Source: CAVBBU01 sp963593765
Lineage (GTDB): Bacteria > Bacillota > Clostridia > Lachnospirales > Lachnospiraceae
DNA: 20,345 nucleotides
Direction of reading: 5' to 3'
NCBI GenBank assembly: GCA_963593765.1
Contig: CAVBBU010000029.1
Location: 1 to 20,345, forward strand
The notes below the pieces were generated by a model, which searched no databases, was not told the origin of the DNA, and saw only the letters and a list, made by a program, of their open reading frames with translations. The translations under genes and the position numbers were made by a program. Position 1 is the stretch's first letter. Each line of letters starts with the position of its first letter. Shown here in pieces: positions 6,870 to 15,343 of the stretch.

Positions 6870-7262
6870 ATGAAACGAGTTATAACCTATGGCACTTTTG
6901 ATTTGCTTCACTATGGACACATTAATCTTTTATACAGGGCAAAAAAGATGGGCGATTATCTTATAGTGGCATTATCAACAGATGAATTTAATTGGAAAAA
7001 CAAACACAAAAAATGCTATTTTTCGTACGAAAAGCGGAAACAGCTATTGGAGGCAGTGCGATATGTAGATCTGGTTATTCCTGAGGAGAATTGGGAACAG
7101 AAAGTTTCGGACGTGCAGCTATATAAGATAGATACCTTTGTTATGGGAGATGATTGGACTGGGAAATTTGACTTCCTAAAGGAATATTGCGAGGTAATAT
7201 ATTTGCCACGAACACCGGAGATATCCACAACCCAGATAAAAAAGCAATGCCATATAGTTTAA
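6870..7262 (+). CDS. tagD: Glycerol-3-phosphate cytidylyltransferase
   Basis: 130-aa nucleotidyltransferase that makes CDP-glycerol from CTP and sn-glycerol 3-phosphate, the donor for glycerol-phosphate polymers. It shows GTFDLLHYGH (residues 8-17) with the catalytic HxGH (H14-H17), GDDW (93-96) and the RTPEISTTQIK signature (114-124). The length matches Bacillus TagD (129 aa). The ATG at 6870 is chosen because the family motif begins a few residues later and AAGGA lies just upstream (6861-6865, 4-nt spacing). The frame extends back to an ATG at 6786, but that extension is made of the inverted repeat. It lies 90 nt after the GT2-TagF gene on the same strand with no terminator seen between them, so the two are likely cotranscribed. 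Confidence 0.95.
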   Translation: MKRVITYGTFDLLHYGHINLLYRAKKMGDYLIVALSTDEFNWKNKHKKCYFSYEKRKQLLEAVRYVDLVIPEENWEQKVSDVQLYKIDTFVMGDDWTGKFDFLKEYCEVIYLPRTPEISTTQIKKQCHIV

Positions 7263-7321
7263 CCAAATGTTTTTCTGATATTCCTTCCTATAAACAAAAA
7301 ACGGAGGTATGAGTTAATTAA

Positions 7322-7349
7322 AAGAAGCCGCATGTCGGCTTCTTTTTTT
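7322..7349. terminator. Bidirectional terminator between tagD and holA
   Basis: The perfect 9-bp stem AAGAAGCCG / CGGCTTCTT has a 5-base loop. It is followed by T residues on the plus strand (to 7349) and by a short TTTTAATT tract on the minus strand. It should end both the plus-strand tagD transcript and the minus-strand holA transcript, which converge here. Confidence 0.88.
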
Positions 7350-7381
7350 GTCCTTAAATTTTTTTATTCTTAAATCCTCTT

Positions 7382-8356
7382 TTATACCGCCCCTGTTATA
7401 AGCAGCTCTACTGCAAGTCTATCCGGTATATTGCCAAGCTTAACATCCTCCTCTAGTTTGGTGCAGCTGCCTACATATGCCTCTAGCTTTTTCTTATCAT
7501 ATCCTCTTACCTGAGTGCTTAGCTTATCTACTACAAATACTGGTATCTTAAGTGTAGTGGCTATAGTATTTTTATCTATCCTCGCTGCCTGCATATCCTT
7601 AATCTGAAGCAGCTGGTTAAACTGCTTTGCAATAAGAAAAAGTATTCGCATAGGCTGCTCCTTAAGTGTAAGAAGATCCGCATATAGCTCCATAGCCTTA
7701 GAGCTTTTTTTACTTGTAATAGCCTGCACCATATCAAAAATTCTATTTTGCACAGATACGCTTACTACTGCATCAACATCAGCTTGCTCTACTATATCTC
7801 TTTCTCCCACATAAGCTATAAGCTTATTAAGCTCATTTTTTATAGTCCACATATCATTTCCCACATATTCGAGAAATATATTTAATGTACTTACAGCCAT
7901 CTTTTTTTCTGATTGCTTTAATATACCGCCGCACCACCTAGTAAGCTCTGACTGCGTAGGGTGCTTGCAGTCCGCTACATATCCATTTTTATCTATTTTT
8001 TTATATAATTTATTTCTCTTATCTATATCGCTTTCTATCATTATGATATGAGTAGTCTCTGGCATACTATCAAGATAATTTACAAATTTTTCTGGTGTCT
8101 GTGATTTTAGAAAGCCGGAGTTTGATATTACTATCAGCTTATATTCAGCCATAAATGGCATAGTATCTGCTGCATCTATAAGGCTGTCTACGTCTATATC
8201 CTTACCCTCATACAAGCACAGGTTCATGCTATCGTCACCAAGCATTGCCTTTATAAGCTGATTTTTTAGAGAATGCACTAAGAAAACCTCCTCGCCAGTA
8301 AGTAGGTATATGGGCTTAAACTCTCTACTTTTAATATCAGCTCTTATATTCTTCAT
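7382..8356 (-). CDS. holA: DNA polymerase III delta subunit
   Basis: 324-aa clamp-loader delta subunit. It opens the beta sliding clamp within the DNA polymerase III complex. The N-terminus has FKPIYLLTGEEVFLV, the usual start of the AAA+-like domain I. The central part MPFMAEYKLIVISNSGF corresponds to the degenerate Walker B region. The C-terminal collar-like region includes QPMRILFLIAKQFNQLLQIK, as in other HolA proteins. The ATG at 8356 follows GGAGG (8365-8361 on the minus strand) and gives the normal N-terminus. A longer frame starting at 8389 would place eleven atypical residues upstream. It is the last gene of the comEC-side cluster and converges with tagD. In Firmicutes holA sits next to comEC and rpsT, as here apart from the intervening cassette. 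Confidence 0.93.
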   Translation of the reverse strand: MKNIRADIKSREFKPIYLLTGEEVFLVHSLKNQLIKAMLGDDSMNLCLYEGKDIDVDSLIDAADTMPFMAEYKLIVISNSGFLKSQTPEKFVNYLDSMPETTHIIMIESDIDKRNKLYKKIDKNGYVADCKHPTQSELTRWCGGILKQSEKKMAVSTLNIFLEYVGNDMWTIKNELNKLIAYVGERDIVEQADVDAVVSVSVQNRIFDMVQAITSKKSSKAMELYADLLTLKEQPMRILFLIAKQFNQLLQIKDMQAARIDKNTIATTLKIPVFVVDKLSTQVRGYDKKKLEAYVGSCTKLEEDVKLGNIPDRLAVELLITGAV

Positions 8357-8379
8357 ACTACCTCCAGAATTACATCGAT

Positions 8380-8408
8380 ATTTTAGCATCTGTTACTTAA
8401 ATGTGCAA
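8380..8408 (-). promoter_or_regulatory. Possible holA promoter with extended -10
   Basis: On the minus strand TTGCAC (8408-8403), a 17-bp spacer and TAAAAT (8385-8380) precede holA. A TGC immediately before the -10 gives an extended -10 (TGnTAAAAT). The predicted start falls about 15-20 bases before the holA ATG, just ahead of its GGAGG. This could give holA expression independent of comEC. Confidence 0.45.
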
Positions 8409-8456
8409 TTAATCTACCAGGGCGTTCTCTGTTATGCTTATTTTTTCATATAACAA
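8409..8456 (-). CDS. Possible 15-codon small ORF between comEC and holA
   Basis: A TTG codon at 8456 is preceded by AAGGAG (8470-8465 on the minus strand) at an 8-nt spacing and opens a short frame, LLYEKISITENALVD, ending in TAA. The good Shine-Dalgarno spacing just after the comEC stop is the only support. No family is recognised. It could be a leader peptide, a vestige of a longer gene or chance. Bacillus carries a small gene (yqzM) in this position, but this sequence does not resemble it. Confidence 0.2.
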   Translation of the reverse strand: MLYEKISITENALVD

Positions 8457-8472
8457 TATCTTTACTCCTTTA

Positions 8473-10821
8473 TTAGTAAGCTGGCTTTAAAAAGCTGTCT
8501 ATGCTTATCCCATCTCCGTCTGTAATTATGCTTATAGCACCAAGGCTTGCCGTTTCTTTTGTGCTTACTCCATAATCATTAAGTACATCTAGCACCTCCT
8601 TATGCGGATGCCCATATCTGTTTCCACTTCCATAGGATAATATAGCTATACTTGGATTTGTCGTCTTTATATAATTCTCACTGCTTGCAGTTTTTGATCC
8701 ATGATGGCCTGCCTTTAATACTGTTATATTTTTTATGCTGTCGCTATAATTATCTAATATATTTTCTTCGCATGTAATGCTTGCATCTCCCATAAATACC
8801 GCACTGTAATTATCTCTTCTATATAATAAAACAAGTGACTGATCGTTCATATCCTCTGGCTTATCATTAAGCCTTGGTGAAAGGCAGCTTATACTTCCTT
8901 TCTTAAGCTTAATTACATCTCCTGCCTTCATATATACAATGTCTGTATTTCTTTTTGCTGCCAGATTTTTTATATTATCATAGCCTTCATCTTCTATCGC
9001 CTGATATGGAAGTACCAGCTTTTTTATTTTTATATAGGCAGCATTTTCAAGTATATATTCTATTCCATTTGTATGGTCTAGATCTGCATGTGTTACAAAT
9101 GCATAATCGATGCTTGCTGCTGCACTGCTCTTTAAAAATGGCTCTAGCACATCTCTTCCAATTTTTTTATTACTGCTGCTTCCACCATCTATCAGTATAT
9201 TAACTCCTGCCTCTCTTAAATATATGCCATCTCCCTGTCCTACATCTAGGTAGCAGGTTTTAGTATTGTCATCATGGATTGGTGCGAGAGTACAAAGCCC
9301 CAGTATGATAAATACCACAGCCACAAAGGGCTTGTATTTTTTTACCACATAAAACAGCCTGCCTTTCTGCTCATATTCCCCCATATTGCCAAATCTTCCC
9401 ACAAGAAGTATATAAGAATTCACAAGGAAAATTATATAGCTAGCAAGCTGCATAAAGCTTGGTCTTCCAAGAATAATATTAGAGTGCGGAAGCTTTCCAA
9501 AGAAATCGCATAGAAGCCTGTATATCCATATAATATAATGTGCAGTACCTCCAAATACATATGCCAACGCTACCGATATATAGCTTATAAATATTACTAA
9601 AATTCCTGAATAAACCACAAGGCTCATAAGCGGAATAACTATAAGATTAAGTATAGTTGCATATAACGGAACAGAATAAAAATAATAGGCTATAACCGGA
9701 AGCGTTACAAGCTGAACAGATATACTGATAATAATAGAGCTGATAAAATTATTTTTTATATTATACTTTTTGATTATGTTTTGTGCCGGCCCTCCTATAG
9801 CGAGGACTGCAAGAAATGAAAGCAAAAATCCACACTGTGTAAGCTCATACGGACTTATAAAGAGTACAAATGCTGCAACAAGCCCTACTGTATTACACAT
9901 ATCACTGCTTCTTCCTATATATTCAGCTGCAAAGTATAATAAAAGCATAGCTACAGCTCTTGATATGCTTACGCTAAGACCAGTCATAACGCCATACATT
10001 ATTAATGCAATTCCTGCAATAAGTCCCGCGCTAAGAAAGCTTATATGCAGCTTTTTTCTAAGCATATTATATAGACCTAAACCAACTATACCTACATGAA
10101 GTCCGCTTATCGCAAGAAGGTGTGCTATCCCATTGTCCTTATATAAAGCATAGTCATCATCTGAAAGCCCACTCTTATCTCCAAGAAGTGCCGCCTTTAA
10201 AAATCCAGAATCTCCCTCCTCATATATATTATCTATTGCAAATGCTGCCCTTAGGCGAAGCTGCCTTAGCGCTTCCTTTATTATGCTCCTTTTATTATCA
10301 ATTATTTCTATGCTGTCTGCAAAGCATATATGCGACTTAGACTTTGCCTTATAATATAAGCTATAATCAAACTGCCCCGGATTAGTAGCTCCTGATATTT
10401 TGCTAATTTCACCAACAACCCTAATCTTATTTCCCGTAGCTACGCTAAGGCTCTTTTCATTTTCTATATAAACTATAAGCCTTCCGCAGTACAGCGCCCT
10501 ATACTCGCTTCCATCTATTATGGAATCTATAGAGGTAGTATAGCTTTGATTTTTTCCACTGCCCTCAAATGCCTCTAGCCTTAGCTCCTCTTTACTTTTG
10601 GTATCTACCATACCAAGCCTTATACTTCCAATAAGTGCCGGCACTATAACCACAAGTATATACATTATATATTTTTTGCCATTTGGCTTTATATAATATA
10701 CAGCAAAAAGAGCCATAGCAATCAAAGCTATAATTGCTACAGCTATTAAATCTCCGAATGTGAAGCCACATACCTCTCCAAGTACGAATCCTACGGCTAT
10801 CCACATCCAAGGCCTTTTCAT
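8473..10821 (-). CDS. comEC: ComEC/Rec2 DNA-uptake channel protein
   Basis: 782-aa polytopic membrane protein that passes single-stranded DNA through the cytoplasmic membrane in natural transformation. N-terminal membrane helices (about 5-70) precede an OB-like extracytoplasmic domain (about 85-175). The core Competence domain follows (about 205-470), with the signature HLLAISGLHVG (234-244) and many hydrophobic helices. The C-terminal metallo-beta-lactamase-like domain (about 520-780) has CYLDVGQGDG, the metal motif HADLDH (578-583), MGDA (677-680) and AGHHGSK (704-710). All metal-ligand motifs are intact and the length is normal, so the gene appears functional. The start lies two bases after the stop of the GerMN lipoprotein gene, with GGAG inside the end of that gene, implying translational coupling. 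No other competence genes are in the window. Confidence 0.96.
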   Translation of the reverse strand: MKRPWMWIAVGFVLGEVCGFTFGDLIAVAIIALIAMALFAVYYIKPNGKKYIMYILVVIVPALIGSIRLGMVDTKSKEELRLEAFEGSGKNQSYTTSIDSIIDGSEYRALYCGRLIVYIENEKSLSVATGNKIRVVGEISKISGATNPGQFDYSLYYKAKSKSHICFADSIEIIDNKRSIIKEALRQLRLRAAFAIDNIYEEGDSGFLKAALLGDKSGLSDDDYALYKDNGIAHLLAISGLHVGIVGLGLYNMLRKKLHISFLSAGLIAGIALIMYGVMTGLSVSISRAVAMLLLYFAAEYIGRSSDMCNTVGLVAAFVLFISPYELTQCGFLLSFLAVLAIGGPAQNIIKKYNIKNNFISSIIISISVQLVTLPVIAYYFYSVPLYATILNLIVIPLMSLVVYSGILVIFISYISVALAYVFGGTAHYIIWIYRLLCDFFGKLPHSNIILGRPSFMQLASYIIFLVNSYILLVGRFGNMGEYEQKGRLFYVVKKYKPFVAVVFIILGLCTLAPIHDDNTKTCYLDVGQGDGIYLREAGVNILIDGGSSSNKKIGRDVLEPFLKSSAAASIDYAFVTHADLDHTNGIEYILENAAYIKIKKLVLPYQAIEDEGYDNIKNLAAKRNTDIVYMKAGDVIKLKKGSISCLSPRLNDKPEDMNDQSLVLLYRRDNYSAVFMGDASITCEENILDNYSDSIKNITVLKAGHHGSKTASSENYIKTTNPSIAILSYGSGNRYGHPHKEVLDVLNDYGVSTKETASLGAISIITDGDGISIDSFLKPAY

Positions 10822-10823
10822 AT

Positions 10824-11753
10824 TTAATTTTCTCCTATATAATCGAGGTTCCTTTCAAAGACTGTATTAAGTGAAATACTATCCTTAAGATTAACATTTT
10901 GTATTCCATTTGCCGATATCTGAACCTTACTTACCGAAGGCAAATCTGTAAGTGAATTAACTATAGAATATATAGTCACATATCCCTGCACATCACCAAC
11001 ACCAAGTAAAAAGCTGTCATCAAAATTCACATAGCATACATTGTCACTGACAGATATATTAAGCAGCTTTGAATCTGTCGGAAGCGTTGCCTTTAAATTA
11101 GAGCTCCTAGGTCCCTTCATAAGCTCATCTATAATAAGTTTTTCCTTGGACGTATTTATAGTAGACATTACAGATCGCTCCTCTTCTACCAGCCCTTCAC
11201 CGCTCTCATCTGCAAAGTAAAGCTTAAGCTCTATTTTCTCATATGAATTAACATCTGATATATTTTCTATAAAGTCACTTGCTGCTATAAGACCTATTGG
11301 ACTTCCCTGTGAATCTGTAATCGCTGCCTCGCCTGTATATATGCTAATGTAGTCTATGCCCTCAAGCTGCGTCATGGTCTTAGCAAGTGCAGCCCTGCAA
11401 AGAATCTCCTCCTCTGACTTCATGCTTCCATAGTTAGAATCAAAATACAAATATAAAATATTATCCTCTATGGAATGTTTCATATAAGTAACCTTATCAT
11501 TCATGGTAAGAGAAACATCTACAGACTTAGGTGCGGTCATAAGCTGCTCTATAAGCTCATCCGCAAGTAGGTCTGCATTTGTATTTTTTGCCTCATATAC
11601 TACAGGATATAAGGTTTTGCTTTCCTTTTTTAGATAATATATATTATATTCATTTTCCCCTAGGGCGTTTTCAGAATCATCTGCACATGAAGCAAGCAGC
11701 ACTGCTACTGCTAATATACATGCGTATATAATTATCTCTTTTAAATATTTCAT
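10824..11753 (-). CDS. GerMN-domain lipoprotein
   Basis: 309-aa predicted lipoprotein. The N-terminus has a hydrophobic signal (IIIYACILAVAVLLAS) and a lipobox LLASC with the modifiable Cys at residue 23, so the mature protein would be anchored outside the membrane. The rest looks like two tandem GerMN-type modules, about residues 38-160 and 178-300. Repeated features are LYFDSNYG versus VNFDDSFL, and LIEQLMTAPKS versus LIDELMKGPRS, each before a beta-rich stretch. GerMN domains occur in GerM spore proteins and in the actinobacterial lipoprotein LpqB; the molecular role is not settled. The gene starts one base after the stop of the histidine kinase gene and ends two bases before comEC. I infer an envelope role, possibly as a kinase partner. 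The name does not imply sporulation. Confidence 0.82.
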   Translation of the reverse strand: MKYLKEIIIYACILAVAVLLASCADDSENALGENEYNIYYLKKESKTLYPVVYEAKNTNADLLADELIEQLMTAPKSVDVSLTMNDKVTYMKHSIEDNILYLYFDSNYGSMKSEEEILCRAALAKTMTQLEGIDYISIYTGEAAITDSQGSPIGLIAASDFIENISDVNSYEKIELKLYFADESGEGLVEEERSVMSTINTSKEKLIIDELMKGPRSSNLKATLPTDSKLLNISVSDNVCYVNFDDSFLLGVGDVQGYVTIYSIVNSLTDLPSVSKVQISANGIQNVNLKDSISLNTVFERNLDYIGEN

Positions 11754-11754
11754 G

Positions 11755-13233
11755 CTATGCCTGTGATTCCTCTATATAATTAAGCGGAGTTCTAATGGTA
11801 AATGTAGACCCCTCGCCCTCTATGCTGCTAACCTTAATTATTCCATGGTGCATTAAAATAATATTACGAGCTATAGAAAGTCCAAGCCCTGTTCCGCCTG
11901 TTTCTCTAGACCTAGCCTTATCTACTCTATAAAATCTATCAAATATAAGGCTTTGGAACTCCTCTGATATACCTACTCCTGTATCCTCAACCTTAATATA
12001 GAAAAACTGATGGTCTGCATCTAGGGTAACATGAACCGAGCCTGCATCCTTGTTATACTTGATTGCATTTTCCACTATATTACTTATAGCAAGCGAAAAC
12101 TTTGTTTCATCTACCTCTGCGGTAACCTCTCTGATAGATTCATAGGTTATCTCTATATTTCTTTTTCCTGCTATAGGTCTTAGCCTTTTAAGTATCTGCT
12201 CTAATAGAGTATTAATATCTATAGCCTTTGTAACTAAAACCACATGGTCCTTATCTAGCTTAACCAGCTCCAGCAGATCATCTATAATTTTCGATTCTCT
12301 GTCTATCTCATCCGATATATCCTGCAAAAATTCCTTATACAGCTCCGGCGTTGCATTGTCCATGCCCATAAGCGAATCAGCAAGCACTCGTATAGATGTG
12401 ATAGGTGTCTTAAGCTCATGCGAGACATTCGACACAAATTCATCCCTCGACTGATCCATAACACGCAGCCTTTCAATAGAGCTATTGATAGAATCAGAAA
12501 TCTTCTTAGTTATATAGTAGGTTCTTTCATCTACTGTAGCATTAAGATCTCCCTGTGCCACCTTGTCCATGCTTTTAGAAAGTCTATAAAACGGATTCAT
12601 AATATATCTTGCTATAACTATTCCAAGAACTAATATAAGAATAACTGTAAGTGCTATATATATTCTTTCTCTGTTTCTTGATGCATCTATAATAGCATCT
12701 ATATTTTCCGTAGATGATGCTATAAGAAGTACGCCATCTACGACTGTCCTTTCCTTGCTCTCTATGGTCTGCGTAGAATTATATATAGGTATAGTTTGGA
12801 TAATATATTGCTTTTCCTTATTATAGGTATTGCTATTACGACCTTCAAAGCAGTTTAAAATCTCTGCTGCTATATTGGTTCTGCCTACAGCCAGATTAAA
12901 GGTATCCTTAATAACCTTATAGCTTTTATCTATTATAACTATACGTCCGTTATATACATCTGCAACTGTTTCTATCTCAGCATCTATAATGCTATTATCT
13001 GTTCCCTCGGTTTTTAAAAAATATGAATTTCTACTCATGCTGTTAGCTAGAATAAGACACTGGTTTTGAACCTCTAGCTTTCGCTCCTCGATAAGCAGAT
13101 TATTTTCAGATTCTATAAGAACTATACCTTGAATTAATGTAGGTAATATACCTATTATCATAAATACACAAACTAACAATAAGCCTAGCTTAATTGTTAG
13201 CTTCTGCGAGTTTTTATTGCCCAAAAAGGCCAC
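11755..13233 (-). CDS. Membrane sensor histidine kinase (PhoR/WalK-like)
   Basis: 492-aa class I sensor kinase. TM1 spans about residues 14-40, an extracytoplasmic sensor about 41-190 (probably PAS/Cache-like) and TM2 about 191-211. A HAMP linker (211-262) leads into the HisKA domain with FVSNVSHELKTP and phospho-acceptor H272. The HATPase domain has an N box around N385-K392 (SNIVENAIKYN), VEDTGVGIS (415-423), FDRFYRVD and GGTGLGLSIA (446-455). All catalytic motifs are intact. The start is GTG, preceded by GGAGGG at an 8-nt spacing and 16 nt after degV. No response regulator gene is adjacent on either side, so its partner must lie elsewhere. The downstream GerMN lipoprotein gene begins one base after its stop, suggesting a functional pair. 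Confidence 0.93.
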   Translation of the reverse strand: MAFLGNKNSQKLTIKLGLLLVCVFMIIGILPTLIQGIVLIESENNLLIEERKLEVQNQCLILANSMSRNSYFLKTEGTDNSIIDAEIETVADVYNGRIVIIDKSYKVIKDTFNLAVGRTNIAAEILNCFEGRNSNTYNKEKQYIIQTIPIYNSTQTIESKERTVVDGVLLIASSTENIDAIIDASRNRERIYIALTVILILVLGIVIARYIMNPFYRLSKSMDKVAQGDLNATVDERTYYITKKISDSINSSIERLRVMDQSRDEFVSNVSHELKTPITSIRVLADSLMGMDNATPELYKEFLQDISDEIDRESKIIDDLLELVKLDKDHVVLVTKAIDINTLLEQILKRLRPIAGKRNIEITYESIREVTAEVDETKFSLAISNIVENAIKYNKDAGSVHVTLDADHQFFYIKVEDTGVGISEEFQSLIFDRFYRVDKARSRETGGTGLGLSIARNIILMHHGIIKVSSIEGEGSTFTIRTPLNYIEESQA

Positions 13234-13249
13234 CTTTTATCCCTCCGTA

Positions 13250-14107
13250 TTAGAGCTTTTTGCAGCATGCGAGTGCAAGACTGCCCTTGCCTATGTGACA
13301 TGATACAGAAAGTGACAGCTCATCAATCCCTACCTCTGCCCTTGGGAATACTTCCTTAACCTCTTCTAAAAATTCCTTTGCCATAGCCTCGTTTTCAGTA
13401 TGGACTACATATAATCTGGTTTTACTTCCATCGCTATCACCAAATTTATCAAGCATATCCTTTTTCATATTATCAAGCATAACCTGTCTTGCCTGCTTTG
13501 TAGTTCTTACCTTTGCACAGGCATCTAGCTTACCGCCCTGAAGGCTAAGAACCGGCTTTATCTTAAGAAGAGTTCCCAGTGCTGCAGCTGCCGGTGTAAT
13601 TCGTCCGCCCTTTTTAAGAAACTTAAGTGTATCTACCATTATATATATAGAAGCATCCATGCTTGTTTTAAGAAGCATGTCCCTTATATCCTCTGCACTA
13701 GCTCCGTTATCTGCCATAGCCTTAGCATCAAGTGCTGACTGCTTTTGAGTAACTGATATCCTCTTGTTATCAGCTACCAAGACTCTTCCATCATAGTCCT
13801 CTGCAGTCATCATAGCATACTGGCATGAGCTTGAAAGTCCTGATGACATAGGAATATATACCAGCTTATCATTATTTTTAAGTATTTCATCCCATACATC
13901 CATAAGGTCTGCTGGTGATGGTGCACTGGTTAGTATATCTGTGTCCGCATATTGATACTCAAAGAAGGCATCTCTTGTTAGATTGATGCCTTCCTTATAC
14001 TCTACTCCATCTATCGTAAATGGCATTGGAACTAGTCCTATTCCTAATGCTCTTGCTTCTTCTAAGCTTAAACCACTATTGCTGTCTGTTACTATCGCTG
14101 TTCTCAT
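13250..14107 (-). CDS. DegV-family fatty-acid-binding protein (FakB-like)
   Basis: 285-aa DegV protein. The family binds a fatty acid and, in characterised cases, presents it to the kinase FakA as FakB. The N-terminus IVTDSNSGLS (residues 5-14), the ligand-contact motif TSAPSPADL (60-68) and the core MVDTLKFLKKGGRI (158-171) are all typical. They are followed by GTLLKIKPVLSL and the C-terminal domain ending near CHIGKGSLALACCKK. The length matches the family (about 280 aa). The ATG has AAAGG upstream. The 57-base gap after the permease gene holds possible -10-like elements but no convincing promoter and no terminator that I can see. The ligand and any fatty-acid kinase partner cannot be told from this window. 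Confidence 0.93.
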   Translation of the reverse strand: MRTAIVTDSNSGLSLEEARALGIGLVPMPFTIDGVEYKEGINLTRDAFFEYQYADTDILTSAPSPADLMDVWDEILKNNDKLVYIPMSSGLSSSCQYAMMTAEDYDGRVLVADNKRISVTQKQSALDAKAMADNGASAEDIRDMLLKTSMDASIYIMVDTLKFLKKGGRITPAAAALGTLLKIKPVLSLQGGKLDACAKVRTTKQARQVMLDNMKKDMLDKFGDSDGSKTRLYVVHTENEAMAKEFLEEVKEVFPRAEVGIDELSLSVSCHIGKGSLALACCKKL

Positions 14108-14164
14108 ACTTAAACCTTTCTAGCATAATAGCAATAGTATAACGCAAAACCTCAAAAAATTCTA

Positions 14165-15343
14165 CTACTCACTTCTTAAAGCATCTATTGGATTAAGTCT
14201 AGCTGCCCTGTTTGCCGGCATATATCCAAAGAGTAGTCCTATTCCTACAGAAACCGTGAATGATACTATAATAGCTCCAAAGGTCGGAGGTGACGATATT
14301 CCCATAAGGCTACCTATAAGCGTACTTAATATACTTCCAAGAATTATTCCTATAAGTCCGCCTATAACACTAGTCATAAGTGCTTCTATAACAAACTGCT
14401 GCATTATAGTTCCGCGTCTTGCGCCAAGTGCCTTTCGTATTCCTATCTCTCTGGTTCTTTCTGCAACTGATACAAGCATAATATTCATAACCCCGACACC
14501 TGCAACAAGCAGAGATATACCTGCTATACCACCTAGCATAAGACTCATCATAGATATCATGCTATTAAGTGAATCAAGAAGCTCACTCATAGCTGTTATA
14601 TTAAACAGGTCATCATTATTATATATAGGCGTTAGAAACTCTGTAAGAAGAGTTGTAGCCTCTGATGTAACCTTTGTATCTACAGTTGCAAAAACATAGC
14701 TGCTTGGTATTCCGGATCTACTCATCTTAACTGCGGTAGAATATGGAATAACAACCATATCATCCGTGCCACCCTCTTCTAGCGTGTCGTCACTTTGCCT
14801 TGCTATAATTCCTATTATAGTATATGCATATCCATTTATCTTAATGGTATCTCCTATAGCCTTATCAGGAGTTCCATATAGTTCGCAGGCAGTATAGTAG
14901 CCGACTACAGCTACCTTCTGCCTTGCAGATATATCTGAATAGCTTATAAATCTTCCTGTTTGTATCTCATAGCCCTCTAGGTCTATATAGTCCTCGCTTA
15001 CACCTGTTACGCTTGTACTGGTTAGCGAATCACTGCCATGCTTAACTGCGCCCTGAAGGCTAACCTTAGGTGACATAGATATAAATATATCTCTATGCTC
15101 CTCATAAAATTCGTACATCTGATCTACAGACGCATATCTGGTAGAAAGATTTATAAGATTAACATTTATTTGATTAGTTCCCATACTAGTAAAGCTATCT
15201 GTCATATATCCCATATATCCATTAACTATACTTACTAGTATGATAACCGAAGCCACACCTATTATAATTCCGAGCATAGTGAGAAAGGATCTCATCTTAT
15301 TGCTCCATATACTTTTAAGTGCGAGACTGAATGATTGAAGCAT
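14165..15343 (-). CDS. MacB-type ABC transporter permease
   Basis: 392-aa FtsX/MacB-family permease. One N-terminal helix (about residues 19-42, FLTMLGIIIGVASVIILVSI) is followed by a large extracytoplasmic domain (about 43-265). Three C-terminal helices follow, including the family signature ERTREIGIRKALGARRGTI between the second and third, and the terminus ARLNPIDALRSE. Such proteins act as mechanotransmission exporters of peptides, toxins or lipoproteins. I choose the ATG at 15343, preceded by GGCAGGAG. A longer frame would start at a TTG at 15364. With the chosen start the gene overlaps the ATPase gene by 29 nt. It is the last gene of the SLH protein-adaptor-ATPase-permease operon. No outer-membrane component is expected in a Gram-positive. 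Confidence 0.94.
   Translation of the reverse strand: MLQSFSLALKSIWSNKMRSFLTMLGIIIGVASVIILVSIVNGYMGYMTDSFTSMGTNQINVNLINLSTRYASVDQMYEFYEEHRDIFISMSPKVSLQGAVKHGSDSLTSTSVTGVSEDYIDLEGYEIQTGRFISYSDISARQKVAVVGYYTACELYGTPDKAIGDTIKINGYAYTIIGIIARQSDDTLEEGGTDDMVVIPYSTAVKMSRSGIPSSYVFATVDTKVTSEATTLLTEFLTPIYNNDDLFNITAMSELLDSLNSMISMMSLMLGGIAGISLLVAGVGVMNIMLVSVAERTREIGIRKALGARRGTIMQQFVIEALMTSVIGGLIGIILGSILSTLIGSLMGISSPPTFGAIIVSFTVSVGIGLLFGYMPANRAARLNPIDALRSE

Noticed and set aside
4434..7262. Transposon or insertion sequence carrying the polymer genes
   Set aside because: No transposase or integrase gene and no obvious target-site duplication was found next to the repeats, so a named mobile element cannot be supported.
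10824..11753. GerMN protein as evidence for sporulation or germination
   Set aside because: GerMN domains occur in non-sporulating bacteria such as LpqB-bearing Actinobacteria, and gpr and spoIIP are absent from their usual locus here.
14108..14164. Promoter for degV and the kinase operon
   Set aside because: TATACT and TATTAT boxes are present on the minus strand, but the nearest -35-like TTGAGG is at unsuitable spacing (8 or 19 bp), so I do not call it.
14256..14699. 147-codon plus-strand frame inside the permease gene
   Set aside because: It lies fully antisense to a well-supported MacB permease, has no Shine-Dalgarno and an implausible low-complexity composition, so it is a shadow frame.
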